A stretch of DNA of 64,000 nt from Rhodoblastus sp. (lineage in GTDB: Bacteria > Pseudomonadota > Alphaproteobacteria > Rhizobiales > Beijerinckiaceae): NCBI RefSeq assembly GCF_019449565.1, contig NZ_JAGRPM010000057.1:116001-180000 (forward strand), given 5' to 3'. The notes under the pieces are model-generated. The model had not been told where the DNA came from, did not search any database, and saw nothing but the letters and a program-made list of their open reading frames with translations. Both the position numbers and the translations under genes were made by a program. Shown piece by piece: positions 31,898-41,166 of the stretch (positions are counted from its first letter, which is position 1; each line of letters begins with the position of its first letter).

Positions 31898-33403
31898 ATG
31901 AGGCGCAAGACGAGAATTTTGGCCCTTCTTTCGGCGACCGCGCTCTGCGCCGCGCCGCTGGCCGGTTTTGCGCAAAGCGCGCTTTCGCCGACGCCGCTCG
32001 CCAACCAGCCGGTCGAGGCCGCTCCAGCGACGCCCGCCCCTACCGCGCCCGCGGCCCCGGCGACGACGACGCCCGCTACCGCCGCGCCAGCGCCCGCCGC
32101 CGTAGCGCCCGAAGCCCCCGCGGCTGCGCCCGCTCAAAACCCCGCCGCGCCCGCGGCCGCGCAGGTTGCGCCGGTCAAGCCGAAGCCCAAGCCGGCGCCG
32201 CCGCCGCGCGAAATGGCGCTGTCCGACGACCCGACCCCCGTTCTCCAGCCGGAGACCTTCTTCACCACCGCCAAGGCTTCGGAACGCTATGCCGCGATAG
32301 TCGACGCGGGCGGCTGGCCGGTCGTGCCCGGCGCGCTCTCGCCCGGCGCCAAGGGCCCGGCGGTCGCGACCCTGCGCCGCCGCCTTGCGGTCGAGGGCGA
32401 CATCGTCGGCGCCGAAGCCAATGGCGCGGCGTGGACGCCCGCCCTCACCGCCGCGGTCAAGCGCTTCCAGTTTCGCAATGGGCTGAAGCAGACCGGAATC
32501 GTCGCCGGCGCGACCCTTCGCGCCATGAACGTGCCCGCCAATGTCCGCTTCAAGCAACTGGCCTCCAGCGCGCAAAGGCTCGCCGGGCTGAACTTCCCCT
32601 TCGGCGAAAAATATGTCGCGGTCAATATTCCTTCCACCGCTGTCGACGCAGTCGAAAACAACCACGTCGCGCGGCGCTACGCCGCCATCGTCGGCGGGCC
32701 GGAGCATCATTCGCCCGAAATCGCGGCAAAAATCGTCGCGATCAACCTCAACCCGACCTGGACGGTGCCGGTCTCGATCATCAAGAACGAGATCATCCCG
32801 AAAATGCGCAAGCAGCCGAACTATCTGGCGCGCGCGCGCATCCGCATCCTCGACGGCAAGGGGCAGGAGATCAATCCGGGCTCGATCAACTGGAACTCGG
32901 ACAGGGCGACGAATTACACGCTGCGCCAGGACTCGGGCGCGGGCAATTCGCTGGGCCTGATCCGCATCGCCATGCCCAATCCCGACGCCGTCTATATGCA
33001 CGACACGCCGTCGCGCAATCTATTCGCCAATGACTATCGCTTCCTGTCGCATGGCTGCGTGCGCGTGCAGGGCGTCTATGATCTCGCCGCCTGGCTGCTG
33101 CAGGGCGTTCCGGTGAACGGCGCCGCAAATGGGGCCTCTTCGGCGGCGGTCTCGTCCGATCCGCTGCTTGCCAGCGCCGCCGCGACGATTGGGACGGCGC
33201 CGGGAAGCACCTCAGGCGGCGCTTCGGGCGCTGGCTGGACCGGCCAGATGATCCAGCAACGCATCGCCTCCGGCGCGCGCGAGGACATCAAGCTGCCGAA
33301 GCCCGTGCCGGTGGTCTGGGTCTATATGACCGGCTGGGCCTCCGCCGACGGCACAGTCCATTTCCGCGATGATGTCTATAACGTCGACACCGTAGGGGGC
33401 TGA
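31898..33403 (+). CDS. L,D-transpeptidase (YkuD) with peptidoglycan-binding domain
   Basis: 501 aa. Signal peptide to about residue 26 (ALLSATALCAAPLAGFAQS). Residues about 30-105 are a Pro/Ala-rich spacer, typical of cell-wall-spanning linkers. A peptidoglycan-binding domain (VATLRRRLAVEGDI to LRAMNVP) precedes the YkuD catalytic domain with SHGCVRVQG; Cys387 is the nucleophile. It forms 3-3 cross-links or attaches proteins to peptidoglycan in the periplasm (YcbB-like layout). The C-terminal ~100 residues are serine/alanine-rich then conserved (VPVVWVYMTGW). Followed by repeat copy B. Confidence 0.93.
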   Translation: MRRKTRILALLSATALCAAPLAGFAQSALSPTPLANQPVEAAPATPAPTAPAAPATTTPATAAPAPAAVAPEAPAAAPAQNPAAPAAAQVAPVKPKPKPAPPPREMALSDDPTPVLQPETFFTTAKASERYAAIVDAGGWPVVPGALSPGAKGPAVATLRRRLAVEGDIVGAEANGAAWTPALTAAVKRFQFRNGLKQTGIVAGATLRAMNVPANVRFKQLASSAQRLAGLNFPFGEKYVAVNIPSTAVDAVENNHVARRYAAIVGGPEHHSPEIAAKIVAINLNPTWTVPVSIIKNEIIPKMRKQPNYLARARIRILDGKGQEINPGSINWNSDRATNYTLRQDSGAGNSLGLIRIAMPNPDAVYMHDTPSRNLFANDYRFLSHGCVRVQGVYDLAAWLLQGVPVNGAANGASSAAVSSDPLLASAAATIGTAPGSTSGGASGAGWTGQMIQQRIASGAREDIKLPKPVPVVWVYMTGWASADGTVHFRDDVYNVDTVGG

Positions 33404-33422
33404 AGGCTCTTATGCCATTTCT

Positions 33423-33517
33423 CCTTGACCGCGACGCGTCGCGGTCAAGGAATCCCTCGCATCAGCCAAAAGGGCGTCGAGAGACGCCCGTCTTTCGACG
33501 GGCTATTGGGCGCAGTC
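33423..33517. repeat. Structured intergenic repeat, copy B (behind L,D-transpeptidase gene)
   Basis: A perfect 28-nt palindrome (33423-33450, arms CCTTGACCGCGAC / GTCGCGGTCAAGG) is followed by a 64-nt core (33454-33517) that matches copy A at 19978-20040. The core contains CCCGTC-TTTC-GACGGG, a perfect 6-bp hairpin that in copy A has one mismatch. As in copy A, the element starts a few bases after a stop codon. Confidence 0.7.
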
Positions 33518-33524
33518 ACGCCTA

Positions 33525-33560
33525 ACCAAGACTCACAGGTTCTCACCCGTGAGTCTTGGT
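33525..33560. terminator. Perfect hairpin between convergent genes
   Basis: Twelve-bp perfect inverted repeat (ACCAAGACTCAC / GTGAGTCTTGGT) with a 12-nt loop. It abuts the stop codon of the minus-strand pat gene. There is no T-run, so a terminator role is likely from position but unproven. Confidence 0.5.
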
Positions 33561-33561
33561 A

Positions 33562-36291
33562 TTACTTCGCCTCTGGATTAACCCGCGTCTCGGCCTCGGT
33601 CGGAGGCTGGGTCAGGTCGAGCACGACCTTCTTCACGCCATGCTCGCCCGGATCGTCCTGGATGGTGAAACCGAGCGCCTGATTCATCGACAGCATGGGC
33701 TGGTTTTCGCTGAGCACCTGGCCCTCGACCGTCTTGATGCCCTCGGCGCGGGCGAATTCGATCATATATTTCATGAGCTTCCAGCCGAGGCCCTGCCCTT
33801 TCAGGTCCGAACGCAGCAGGACGGCATATTCGCCATGCTCGTGGTCGGCGTCGAGCATCAGCCGCACCACGCCCAGCATCAGCCCGGTGTTCTCGTCCAC
33901 TGCGACGCAGACGAAGGACCGCGCATAATCGATCTGGATGAGGCGCGCGATGAAGGCGTGCGAAAACTCCTTCACGGGCGCAAAGAAGCGCAGGCGAATG
34001 TCCTCCGGCGAGACATGAGTGAAGAAGACCTTGTACATTTCCTCGTCTTCGGGCCGAACCGGACGCAACTGCACCGGCGTCCCGTTCTTCAGCGTGGTGC
34101 GCCGCTCCTGCGCCTTGGGATAGGGCGAGACCGCGAAGCGGGGATTGCAGCCCGAGAGCACGCGGCCCTCCGAAGGCGCGACCAGCGCGCGGGCGTCCAC
34201 CACCACGACGCCGTCGGAATCGGCCAGGACCGGATTGAGCTCCAGCTCGCGTACTTCTGGAATGTCGGCGGAAAGCTGGGAAAGCTTGACCAGCAGCAGG
34301 GCGACGGCGTCGATGTCGGCGGCCGGGATGTCGCGGTAGTCGCGCAGCGCGCGCACCACGCGCGTCTGTTCGATGAGGCCGCGCGCCAGCGACAGGTCGA
34401 GCGGCGGCAGGGCCAGCGCCTTGTCGTTAATGACCTCCACCGCCTTGCCGCCGCGCCCGAACACGATGACGGGTCCGAACGTCGGGTCGTCGGTGACGCC
34501 CATCACCAGTTCGCGCGCATTGGGACGCCGCACCATCGGATGAATGGTGACGCCGTCCACCTGCGCGTGGGGCGCCTCGATGGCGACGCGCTCCAGCATT
34601 TTCCGCGTGGCCTCGACAACCTGCTCGACCGTGCGCAGGTCGAGCACGACGCCGCCGAGGTCCGATTTATGGATGATGTCGCGCGACATGATCTTGACGA
34701 CGCATCCGCCGTAGCGGCCGAGCACCAGACGCGCCACTTCCGCCGCCTCTTCCGGCGAGCGCGCGAGCCGCGCCGGAGCAATCGGAATGTCATAGGCCTC
34801 CAGCAAAGCGCTGATCTCGACGGGCGCCAGCCAGCTGTTGCCGCGCGCGATCGCCTGCTGGACGACGGCCCGCGCCTTTGAGGTGTCCGGCGCGAAATCC
34901 ACCGGCATCGAGGGCGGCGCCGCCATCAGCGCCTCGCGGGCCTGGCGCCAGTTGACCATATGCATGAAACCGGCGACGGCGCCCCGCTCGTAATGCGGAA
35001 TGCGCGCCTCCTCGAACACATGGTTGATCGCCTCGTCCGCGCCATACCAGACGGCGAAGACCGGCTTGGCGTTGATCGAGGCGCGGCGATGTTTTTTCAC
35101 CGCCTCCACCGCCGCCCGGGCCGTCTCCTCGCTGCTGGATAGAACATTGGGCGAATGCATCGCCAGAACCGCGTCATTGGCCTTGTCCTGCAGCACCAGG
35201 GACAGGGCCTGGCCATAGTCATCGGCGCCGCCGTCGCCGGCGAGCTCCACCGGCGCCGAGCCGGACCAGCTGGCCGGCAGGATCGGCTTGAGCGCGTCGC
35301 GGGTCGCGGGGGAAATTTCGGCGAGCTTGCCGTGGAGGTCGAGCAACTGGTCGATGGCGAGATAGCCGACGCCGCGCCCGTTGGTGACGATGGCGAGCCG
35401 GTCGCCATTGAAAGGCTTCACGCGGCCAAGCGCTTCGGCGGCGTCGAACAGCGAGTCGATGTCCGGCACGCGCAGCAGGCCCGCGCGGCGGAAGGCGGCG
35501 TCATAGACCTCATCGGTGGTGGCGAGATTGCCGGCATGGGTGCCGGCGCGGCGCGAGGCCTCGTGGCGGCCCGAGCGCACGACAATGACCGGCTTGACGC
35601 GGGAGGCGGCGCGCGCGGCGGACATGAAGCCCTTGGAATCCTCCAGTGTTTCCACATAGAGCAGGATCGCGCGCGTCACGGGATCGAGCGCGTAGAAATC
35701 GAGCATGTCGTCGATGGAGACGTCGGCCATGTGGCCCAGCGAGGCCATGCCGGAAAAACCGACCTGTCGCGTATGGCCCCAGGCCACGATGGCGCCCATC
35801 ACCGCCGCAGATTGCGAAATCACCGCGAGGTCGCCCGGCAGCACAGGCTGGGCCGAGAGGCTGGCGTTCAACTTGACGCGCGGCGCGATCAGACCGTGGC
35901 AATTGGGGCCAAAAATGCGGATGTCGCGCCGGCGCGCGATGGAGCGCAACTGTTCGAACAGGGAATCGGCGCCGGGCGTGGGATCGTCGGTCATGACGAT
36001 GACGGCGGGGACCGAAATATCCGCCGCCTCGTTGACAATGGCGGCGACCATGTCCTTCGGCGCGACAACGATCACCAGATCCGGCCGCTCGGGAATGTCG
36101 CGCAGCGCCTTGAACGACTTGCGTCCCGCAATCTCCTCATAGCGCGGGTTGACGACATGGAGCAGGCCGGGAAAGCCGGCCGAGACAATATTGTCGAGCA
36201 CGGCGCGCCCGGTCGAACCGGGACGATCGCTCGCGCCAAACAGCGCCAGGGATCGCGGATGGAGGGCGCGGTCCAGGTGACGGGTGCTCAT
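33562..36291 (-). CDS. Acyl-CoA synthetase / GNAT acetyltransferase fusion (Pat-like)
   Basis: 909 aa. Order: CoA-binding Rossmann domain (residues about 5-130), succinyl-CoA-ligase-like domains (to about 450), an ATP-grasp subdomain (about 480-700) and a C-terminal GNAT acetyltransferase (about 730-895) with the acetyl-CoA loop LKGQGLGWKL. This is the layout of Salmonella Pat, which acetylates acetyl-CoA synthetase and other enzymes. The histidine in the segment GTHAGNLATTDEVYD is kept, so whether the synthetase half is inactive, as in Salmonella, is open. GGAG 7 nt before the ATG at 36291 sets the start; a longer frame to 36312 is rejected. Confidence 0.88.
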   Translation of the reverse strand: MSTRHLDRALHPRSLALFGASDRPGSTGRAVLDNIVSAGFPGLLHVVNPRYEEIAGRKSFKALRDIPERPDLVIVVAPKDMVAAIVNEAADISVPAVIVMTDDPTPGADSLFEQLRSIARRRDIRIFGPNCHGLIAPRVKLNASLSAQPVLPGDLAVISQSAAVMGAIVAWGHTRQVGFSGMASLGHMADVSIDDMLDFYALDPVTRAILLYVETLEDSKGFMSAARAASRVKPVIVVRSGRHEASRRAGTHAGNLATTDEVYDAAFRRAGLLRVPDIDSLFDAAEALGRVKPFNGDRLAIVTNGRGVGYLAIDQLLDLHGKLAEISPATRDALKPILPASWSGSAPVELAGDGGADDYGQALSLVLQDKANDAVLAMHSPNVLSSSEETARAAVEAVKKHRRASINAKPVFAVWYGADEAINHVFEEARIPHYERGAVAGFMHMVNWRQAREALMAAPPSMPVDFAPDTSKARAVVQQAIARGNSWLAPVEISALLEAYDIPIAPARLARSPEEAAEVARLVLGRYGGCVVKIMSRDIIHKSDLGGVVLDLRTVEQVVEATRKMLERVAIEAPHAQVDGVTIHPMVRRPNARELVMGVTDDPTFGPVIVFGRGGKAVEVINDKALALPPLDLSLARGLIEQTRVVRALRDYRDIPAADIDAVALLLVKLSQLSADIPEVRELELNPVLADSDGVVVVDARALVAPSEGRVLSGCNPRFAVSPYPKAQERRTTLKNGTPVQLRPVRPEDEEMYKVFFTHVSPEDIRLRFFAPVKEFSHAFIARLIQIDYARSFVCVAVDENTGLMLGVVRLMLDADHEHGEYAVLLRSDLKGQGLGWKLMKYMIEFARAEGIKTVEGQVLSENQPMLSMNQALGFTIQDDPGEHGVKKVVLDLTQPPTEAETRVNPEAK

Positions 36292-36542
36292 ATATGATCT
36301 CCAACTTCGCAAGCGCGAACATAAACGCTTTCGGGCGGCAATTCACCCGCAAAGCCCGGTCGCGCCCGGCTCCGGCCGATTGCCCTTGCACGAAAAGCGC
36401 GGCGCGGGTTTAAGTAATATATGAACGAAATCGGCGGGACATGATTCGCGCATTTGCCTCGCGCAAGCTTTGCGATGGATCATTCTTCAATCGGCCGAGG
36501 TCACGACGCCAGCCCGGGAACGGCGGCTTCGCGGGAGGAACC

Positions 36543-36959
36543 ATGCTGAACCTGGGAACCATGCTCAACCTGGATTGTCGCAGGCTTTTTCGCTCCGTCT
36601 TGCCTGCGGCCGCACTTTTCGCCGCTCTGGGCGCTCCCGCCGCGCGCGCGCAGGACGCCGAGGGCGTCTGGATGCGCGAGGACGGCGCCTCGAAGGTGCA
36701 GTTCTCGCCCTGCGGCGCGGCCCTGTGCGGGACCGTCGTCTGGCTGAAAAATCCGAATTCCAAGGCCCATGTCGGCCAGAAGGTGTTTTTCGACATGGCG
36801 CGCGCAGACCAGAACAGCTGGACCGGCCAGGCCTTCAACCCCGAAGACGGCAAGACCTATAGCGGCAAGATGGTCGTCAACGGCAAGAAGCTGCGCACCA
36901 GCGGCTGCGTGTTCGGCGGGCTGATCTGCAAGTCCATGACCTGGGCGCGCGCGAACTGA
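36543..36959 (+). CDS. DUF2147 secreted protein
   Basis: 138 aa. N-terminal signal peptide (SVLPAAALFAALGAPAARAQ) followed by a compact beta-rich domain of the DUF2147 family: GVWMREDGASKVQF, CGTVVWLKNP, DGKTYSGKM and two Cys pairs. Members are small periplasmic proteins of unknown function. GGAGG upstream of the ATG at 36543 supports this start; the frame is open for 34 codons upstream without a ribosome-binding site. Convergent with an Ivy-like lysozyme inhibitor, with 29 nt between. Confidence 0.82.
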   Translation: MLNLGTMLNLDCRRLFRSVLPAAALFAALGAPAARAQDAEGVWMREDGASKVQFSPCGAALCGTVVWLKNPNSKAHVGQKVFFDMARADQNSWTGQAFNPEDGKTYSGKMVVNGKKLRTSGCVFGGLICKSMTWARAN

Positions 36960-36988
36960 GTTTTCCGCGCGCGGGCCGATCAATCGCC

Positions 36989-37405
36989 TCAATCGCCGAT
37001 TTTTTTCTGCAGCAGCGCCCGCGCCTCGGAGTCGGGAGCGCCGAACCAGCGATGGCGCACGCCCAGCGACTGTGAGGACAGCAGGCCCGAGGCCTCGGCG
37101 CCATCGACGGCGATCAGAAAGGCGACGAAATTGCCGCCGCAATCATGCGGAATGCAGACGGAGCCATAATAAAACGGCTTTCCACGCAGTTTGATGCGCT
37201 CCATAGGCGTGGAAACGCCGTTCAGCTGGCCGATCCACGCCTTGTTGCGATATTCGATCGGCGTGACCGCGCGCCAGGCGGCAAAGGCCGCAGGCGTCGC
37301 CGTGGCGATATCGGGCGGATAATCCTGCGCCCGCGTGCCGCCAAGCGGCGTCGCCGAGATCAGCAGGGCGAGACAGGCGTTGCGCCAATGGCCGGCATTG
37401 CGCAT
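36989..37405 (-). CDS. Ivy-like periplasmic lysozyme inhibitor
   Basis: 138 aa. Signal peptide (ACLALLISATPLGGTRAQ) then a small domain with the loop CIPHDCGGN. Escherichia coli Ivy has CKPHDCGSQ at the corresponding place; this loop with its disulfide plugs the active site of c-type lysozyme. Surrounding residues also align (SVCIPHDC, GLLSSQ, WFGAP against SACKPHDC, GLFST, WLN). It would act in the periplasm, protecting peptidoglycan from host lysozyme or restraining the cell's own lytic transglycosylases. GGAG lies 6 nt before the ATG. Overall similarity is moderate, so family membership is an inference from motif and context. Confidence 0.72.
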   Translation of the reverse strand: MRNAGHWRNACLALLISATPLGGTRAQDYPPDIATATPAAFAAWRAVTPIEYRNKAWIGQLNGVSTPMERIKLRGKPFYYGSVCIPHDCGGNFVAFLIAVDGAEASGLLSSQSLGVRHRWFGAPDSEARALLQKKIGD

Positions 37406-37485
37406 GGAAAACTCCCGACGCGTCGCCGCCCAGCTTACGCCGCTGCGGCCCGCCCGCCAATATTTTTGCGCGCGAGGACGCCAAG

Positions 37486-38691
37486 TCAGACGGCGGCGAG
37501 GCCGCGCTTCAGATCGTCGATCAGATCTTCGACATCTTCCAGCCCCACGGACAGGCGCAACATGCCCTGTCCGATGCCGGCGGCCTGCCGCGCCTCTTCG
37601 GTCAGGCGCTGATGGGTCGTGGTCGCCGGATGGGTGACGAGGCTTTTGGCGTCGCCGAGATTGTTGGAAATCTTGATGATCTCGAAGGCGTTGGCCATGC
37701 GGAACGCCTCGGCCTTGCCGCCCGCGACGTCGAAGGCGACCATGGTGGAGCCGCCCTTCATCTGGCGCTTCGCCAGTTCATATTGCGGATGGTCCGAACG
37801 CCCCGGGTAATAGACGCGGGCGATTTTCGTCTCACCGGCGAGAAAATCCGCGAGCTTGCCCGCGCTGTCCTGCTGCTGGGCGATGCGCAGCGGCAAGGTC
37901 TCAAGACCTTTCAGCAGCACCCAGGCGTTGAAGGGCGACAGCGACGGCCCGGTCTGGCGCAGGTAATTATGGATATGGGTCTCGATGAAATCCTTCGAGC
38001 CGAGGATGACGCCGCCGAGGCAGCGGCCCTGTCCGTCAATATGCTTGGTCGCGGAATAGACCACGCAATCCGCGCCCAGCTCGAGCGGCTTCTGCATCAA
38101 GGGCGTGGCGAAGACATTGTCCACCACTAGCGTGGCGCCAACGGAATGAACGATTTCGGCGATGGCCGGAATGTCGAGCACGCCGAGGGCCGGATTGGTC
38201 GGGCTTTCCAGAAAAGCGGTCTTGGTATTGGGCCGCAGCGCCGCTTTCCATGCGCCGAGGTCGTCGCCGTCCACCAGAGTGGTCTCGACGCCGAAGCGGG
38301 GCAGCAGATCCGTGATGACATAAAGGCAGGAGCCGAACAGCTGGCGCGAGGCGACGACATGATCGCCCGCCCGCACCTGGGCCATCAGCGCATTGGTCAC
38401 CGCCGCCATGCCAGTCGCGGTCGCGCGCGCGGCTTCGGCGCCTTCGAGCAAAGCCATGCGCTGCTCGAACATCGCCACGGTCGGATTTCCGAAACGGCTG
38501 TACTGGAAGCCCTCGTCCTCGCCGGTGAAACGGCCTTCGGCGACTTCCGCGCTATTGTAGACGAAGCCCTGCGTCAGGAACAAAGCCTCGGAAGTTTCGC
38601 CAAAGCCCGAGCGCATCGTGCCGCCATGGACCATTTTCGTGCGCGGGCGCAGGGTCTTGGCGTCGATGGCGGGACGGTCATAGGCGGACAT
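37486..38691 (-). CDS. metZ: O-succinylhomoserine sulfhydrylase
   Basis: 401 aa PLP enzyme of the Cys/Met metabolism family. It makes homocysteine directly from O-succinylhomoserine and sulfide. Conserved PLP regions: SRFGNPTV, the Lys in YSATKHIDGQGR, and GGSTMVAFDV. GAGGAG 6 nt before the ATG at 38691 fixes the start; seven codons of upstream frame are not used. The 5' leader on the same strand carries a SAM-II riboswitch (38764-38825), as for metA and metZ in other alphaproteobacteria, so expression should fall when S-adenosylmethionine is plentiful. Confidence 0.95.
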   Translation of the reverse strand: MSAYDRPAIDAKTLRPRTKMVHGGTMRSGFGETSEALFLTQGFVYNSAEVAEGRFTGEDEGFQYSRFGNPTVAMFEQRMALLEGAEAARATATGMAAVTNALMAQVRAGDHVVASRQLFGSCLYVITDLLPRFGVETTLVDGDDLGAWKAALRPNTKTAFLESPTNPALGVLDIPAIAEIVHSVGATLVVDNVFATPLMQKPLELGADCVVYSATKHIDGQGRCLGGVILGSKDFIETHIHNYLRQTGPSLSPFNAWVLLKGLETLPLRIAQQQDSAGKLADFLAGETKIARVYYPGRSDHPQYELAKRQMKGGSTMVAFDVAGGKAEAFRMANAFEIIKISNNLGDAKSLVTHPATTTHQRLTEEARQAAGIGQGMLRLSVGLEDVEDLIDDLKRGLAAV

Positions 38692-38705
38692 GGCGAACTC
38701 CTCAC

Positions 38706-38718
38706 GGCGCAACGCGCC
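38706..38718 (-). promoter_or_regulatory. Short hairpin just upstream of the metZ ribosome-binding site
   Basis: GGCGC-AAC-GCGCC inverted repeat directly upstream of GTGAGGAG. It could take part in the riboswitch-controlled fold, but pairing with the aptamer is not shown. Confidence 0.35.
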
Positions 38719-38763
38719 CTGGCTCCTGGAAGCAAAGCGGCCGGCTGCTCGATTTTGGGCAGA

Positions 38764-38825
38764 CCCGGCCTGTTTAGCTGCTTTGTTTAACGTGGCGGCA
38801 AGCCGGCCGGCTCAAATGACCACGG
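38764..38825 (-). promoter_or_regulatory. SAM-II riboswitch in the metZ leader
   Basis: Read on the minus strand, the segment shows the SAM-II landmarks in order: CGTGG (5' arm of P1), TCATTTG, a GC-rich stretch ending GGCTTGC, CCACG (3' arm of P1), then TTAAACAAAGC and AGCTAAA. The aptamer is a pseudoknot that binds S-adenosylmethionine. It ends about 70 nt before the metZ ATG. The position 5' of a methionine-biosynthesis gene matches known alphaproteobacterial examples. Confidence 0.88.
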
Positions 38826-38830
38826 TCCCG

Positions 38831-38859
38831 CTTTTAACGCCGTGGCGACGGCGGGTCAA
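38831..38859 (-). promoter_or_regulatory. Probable promoter of the SAM-II/metZ transcript
   Basis: TTGACC and TAAAAG with a 17-nt spacer on the minus strand. The implied start lies at the first bases of the riboswitch, which supports the assignment. Confidence 0.55.
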
Positions 38860-38957
38860 TCTCACACAAACTGCGTCTTTGCCGCTGAACAAACTTGGAT
38901 TAGGCTCTCGCGCCCCGTAAACAATCGCGGGCGCTTGTTGAGTTTTGGGAGAGGCCC

Positions 38958-40067
38958 GTGGCTGCGTCGGCGGCGAAACAAGAAGAACAAGGCATTTTCG
39001 CCGCCCATCAGATCGCCGCTCTCGCCCAGAGCGGCGCCATCCGCCCGGCCGCGCCGCTGGCGCCGGGCCAGATCCAGCCCGCGAGCCTCGATCTGCGGCT
39101 GGGACGGCGCGCCTGGCGCATGCGCGCCAGCTTCCTGCCCGGCGCGCGCAGCGTCGGCGAGGCCATCGCCCGCCACGCCCTGCATGAAATCGACCTCGGC
39201 CCCGGCGCGGTGCTGGAAACCAATTGCGTTTATGTGGCGGAAGTGATGGAGAGCCTCGCGCTCGCGCCGGACGTCGCCGCCAGCGCCAATCCGAAAAGCT
39301 CGACCGGCCGCATCGACGTCTTCACCCGCGTCATCGCGGACCAGGCCCGCGCCTTCGACACTATCGAGGCGGGCTATTGCGGACCTTTATTCGCGGAAAT
39401 TTCACCCCGCACCTTTCCCATTCTCGCGCGCAGCGGCTCGCGCCTGTCGCAGATCCGCTTCCGCCGCGGCGCCGCCCGGCTCGATGACGCCGCACATGCG
39501 GAACTTCATGCGCGCAAAAGACTGGTCTCGATCGAAAATCCGTCCTTTTCCGGCGGCGTCGCCATTTCCATCGATCTTTCGGGCTTCGGCGACGGGCTGA
39601 TCGGCTATCGCGCCAAGCGCCACACCGGGCTCATCGACGTGGACAAGCCGGGGTCCTGCGAAATCGCCGAATATTGGGAGCCGGTCTTCGCCAGCGGCGG
39701 CGGCGAATTGGTGCTCGACCCAGGCGAGTTCTACATCCTCGCGTCCAAGGAAGAAGTTCAGGTGCCGGCCGACCACGCGGCCGAAATGACGCCCTTCGAT
39801 CCGCTGGTCGGCGAGTTCCGCGTCCATTACGCCGGCTTTTTCGACCCCGGCTTCGGCGCGACGGAAGCCGCCGGCAAGGGCGCGCGCGCGGTGCTGGAAG
39901 TGCGCTCGCATGACGTGCCCTTCATCCTTGAAGACGGCCAGCCGGTGGGGCGCCTGGTCTATGAGCGCATGGCGGAGGTTCCGCATGATCTCTACGGCGC
40001 AGGTCTGGGCTCGAATTATCAGGCGCAGGGCCTGAAACTGTCGAAACATTTTCGCGCGGCCCGTTGA
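38958..40067 (+). CDS. dcd: dCTP deaminase, double-length form
   Basis: 369 aa, about twice the length of Escherichia coli dCTP deaminase. Two dUTPase-fold repeats can be seen: the first has QPASLDLRLGRRAWR and ANPKSSTGRIDVF, with a Ser-x-x-Arg-like core, and the second starts near residue 190 (ENPSFSGGVAISIDLSG). It would convert dCTP to dUTP, the source of dTMP. The start is a GTG with GGGAGAGG upstream. This long form is common in Hyphomicrobiales. Immediately followed by tRNA-Gly. Confidence 0.85.
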   Translation: MAASAAKQEEQGIFAAHQIAALAQSGAIRPAAPLAPGQIQPASLDLRLGRRAWRMRASFLPGARSVGEAIARHALHEIDLGPGAVLETNCVYVAEVMESLALAPDVAASANPKSSTGRIDVFTRVIADQARAFDTIEAGYCGPLFAEISPRTFPILARSGSRLSQIRFRRGAARLDDAAHAELHARKRLVSIENPSFSGGVAISIDLSGFGDGLIGYRAKRHTGLIDVDKPGSCEIAEYWEPVFASGGGELVLDPGEFYILASKEEVQVPADHAAEMTPFDPLVGEFRVHYAGFFDPGFGATEAAGKGARAVLEVRSHDVPFILEDGQPVGRLVYERMAEVPHDLYGAGLGSNYQAQGLKLSKHFRAAR

Positions 40068-40102
40068 AGGCCGCGTCCGATCCGGCTATGAGAGTCGGGA
40101 GC

Positions 40103-40177
40103 GCGGGCGTAGTTCAGTGGCAGAACGACAGCTTCCCAAGCTGTATGTCGTGAGTTCGATTCTCATCGCCCGCTCCA
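40103..40177 (+). tRNA. tRNA-Gly (anticodon CCC), CCA encoded
   Basis: Folds as a cloverleaf: acceptor GCGGGCG / CGCCCGC, D arm GTTC/GAAC, anticodon arm ACAGC-TTCCCAA-GCTGT with CCC at the anticodon (reads GGG), T arm GTGAG-TTCGATT-CTCAT, discriminator T and an encoded CCA. Its 3' part, from the anticodon loop to one base past CCA, is duplicated at 44300-44345. Confidence 0.95.
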
Positions 40178-40178
40178 A
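40133..40178 (+). repeat. Attachment-site-like direct repeat, left copy (3' part of tRNA-Gly)
   Basis: 46 nt identical to 44300-44345. It runs from the anticodon loop to the first base after CCA, the region used as attB by many tyrosine integrases. Confidence 0.85.
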
Positions 40179-40888
<710 letters not shown>

Positions 40889-41166
40889 CCCCCCAAAAAC
40901 GAAACGGGCCGTTGGTACGTCCGCACCAATGCGCCGCGTCCGGCGAGCGCGACTATTTTTGCCTCAGGGCGCACAGCGTCGGCGGGTCGAGGCCGGAATA
41001 GCCAGTTTGCCGCTTTCGGCGCCAGCGGAAAATAGCGACCTATGAGCTTGGTGTTCGTGCTGTGGACTAGATCACAGTCGTTGTCTCCAATTTGCGTATC
41101 GTCTCCTCGGCGACTGGGAAAATCAGCCGTCAACCATCTTGGCGCGATGCGCCAAAAGGAGGCGCT

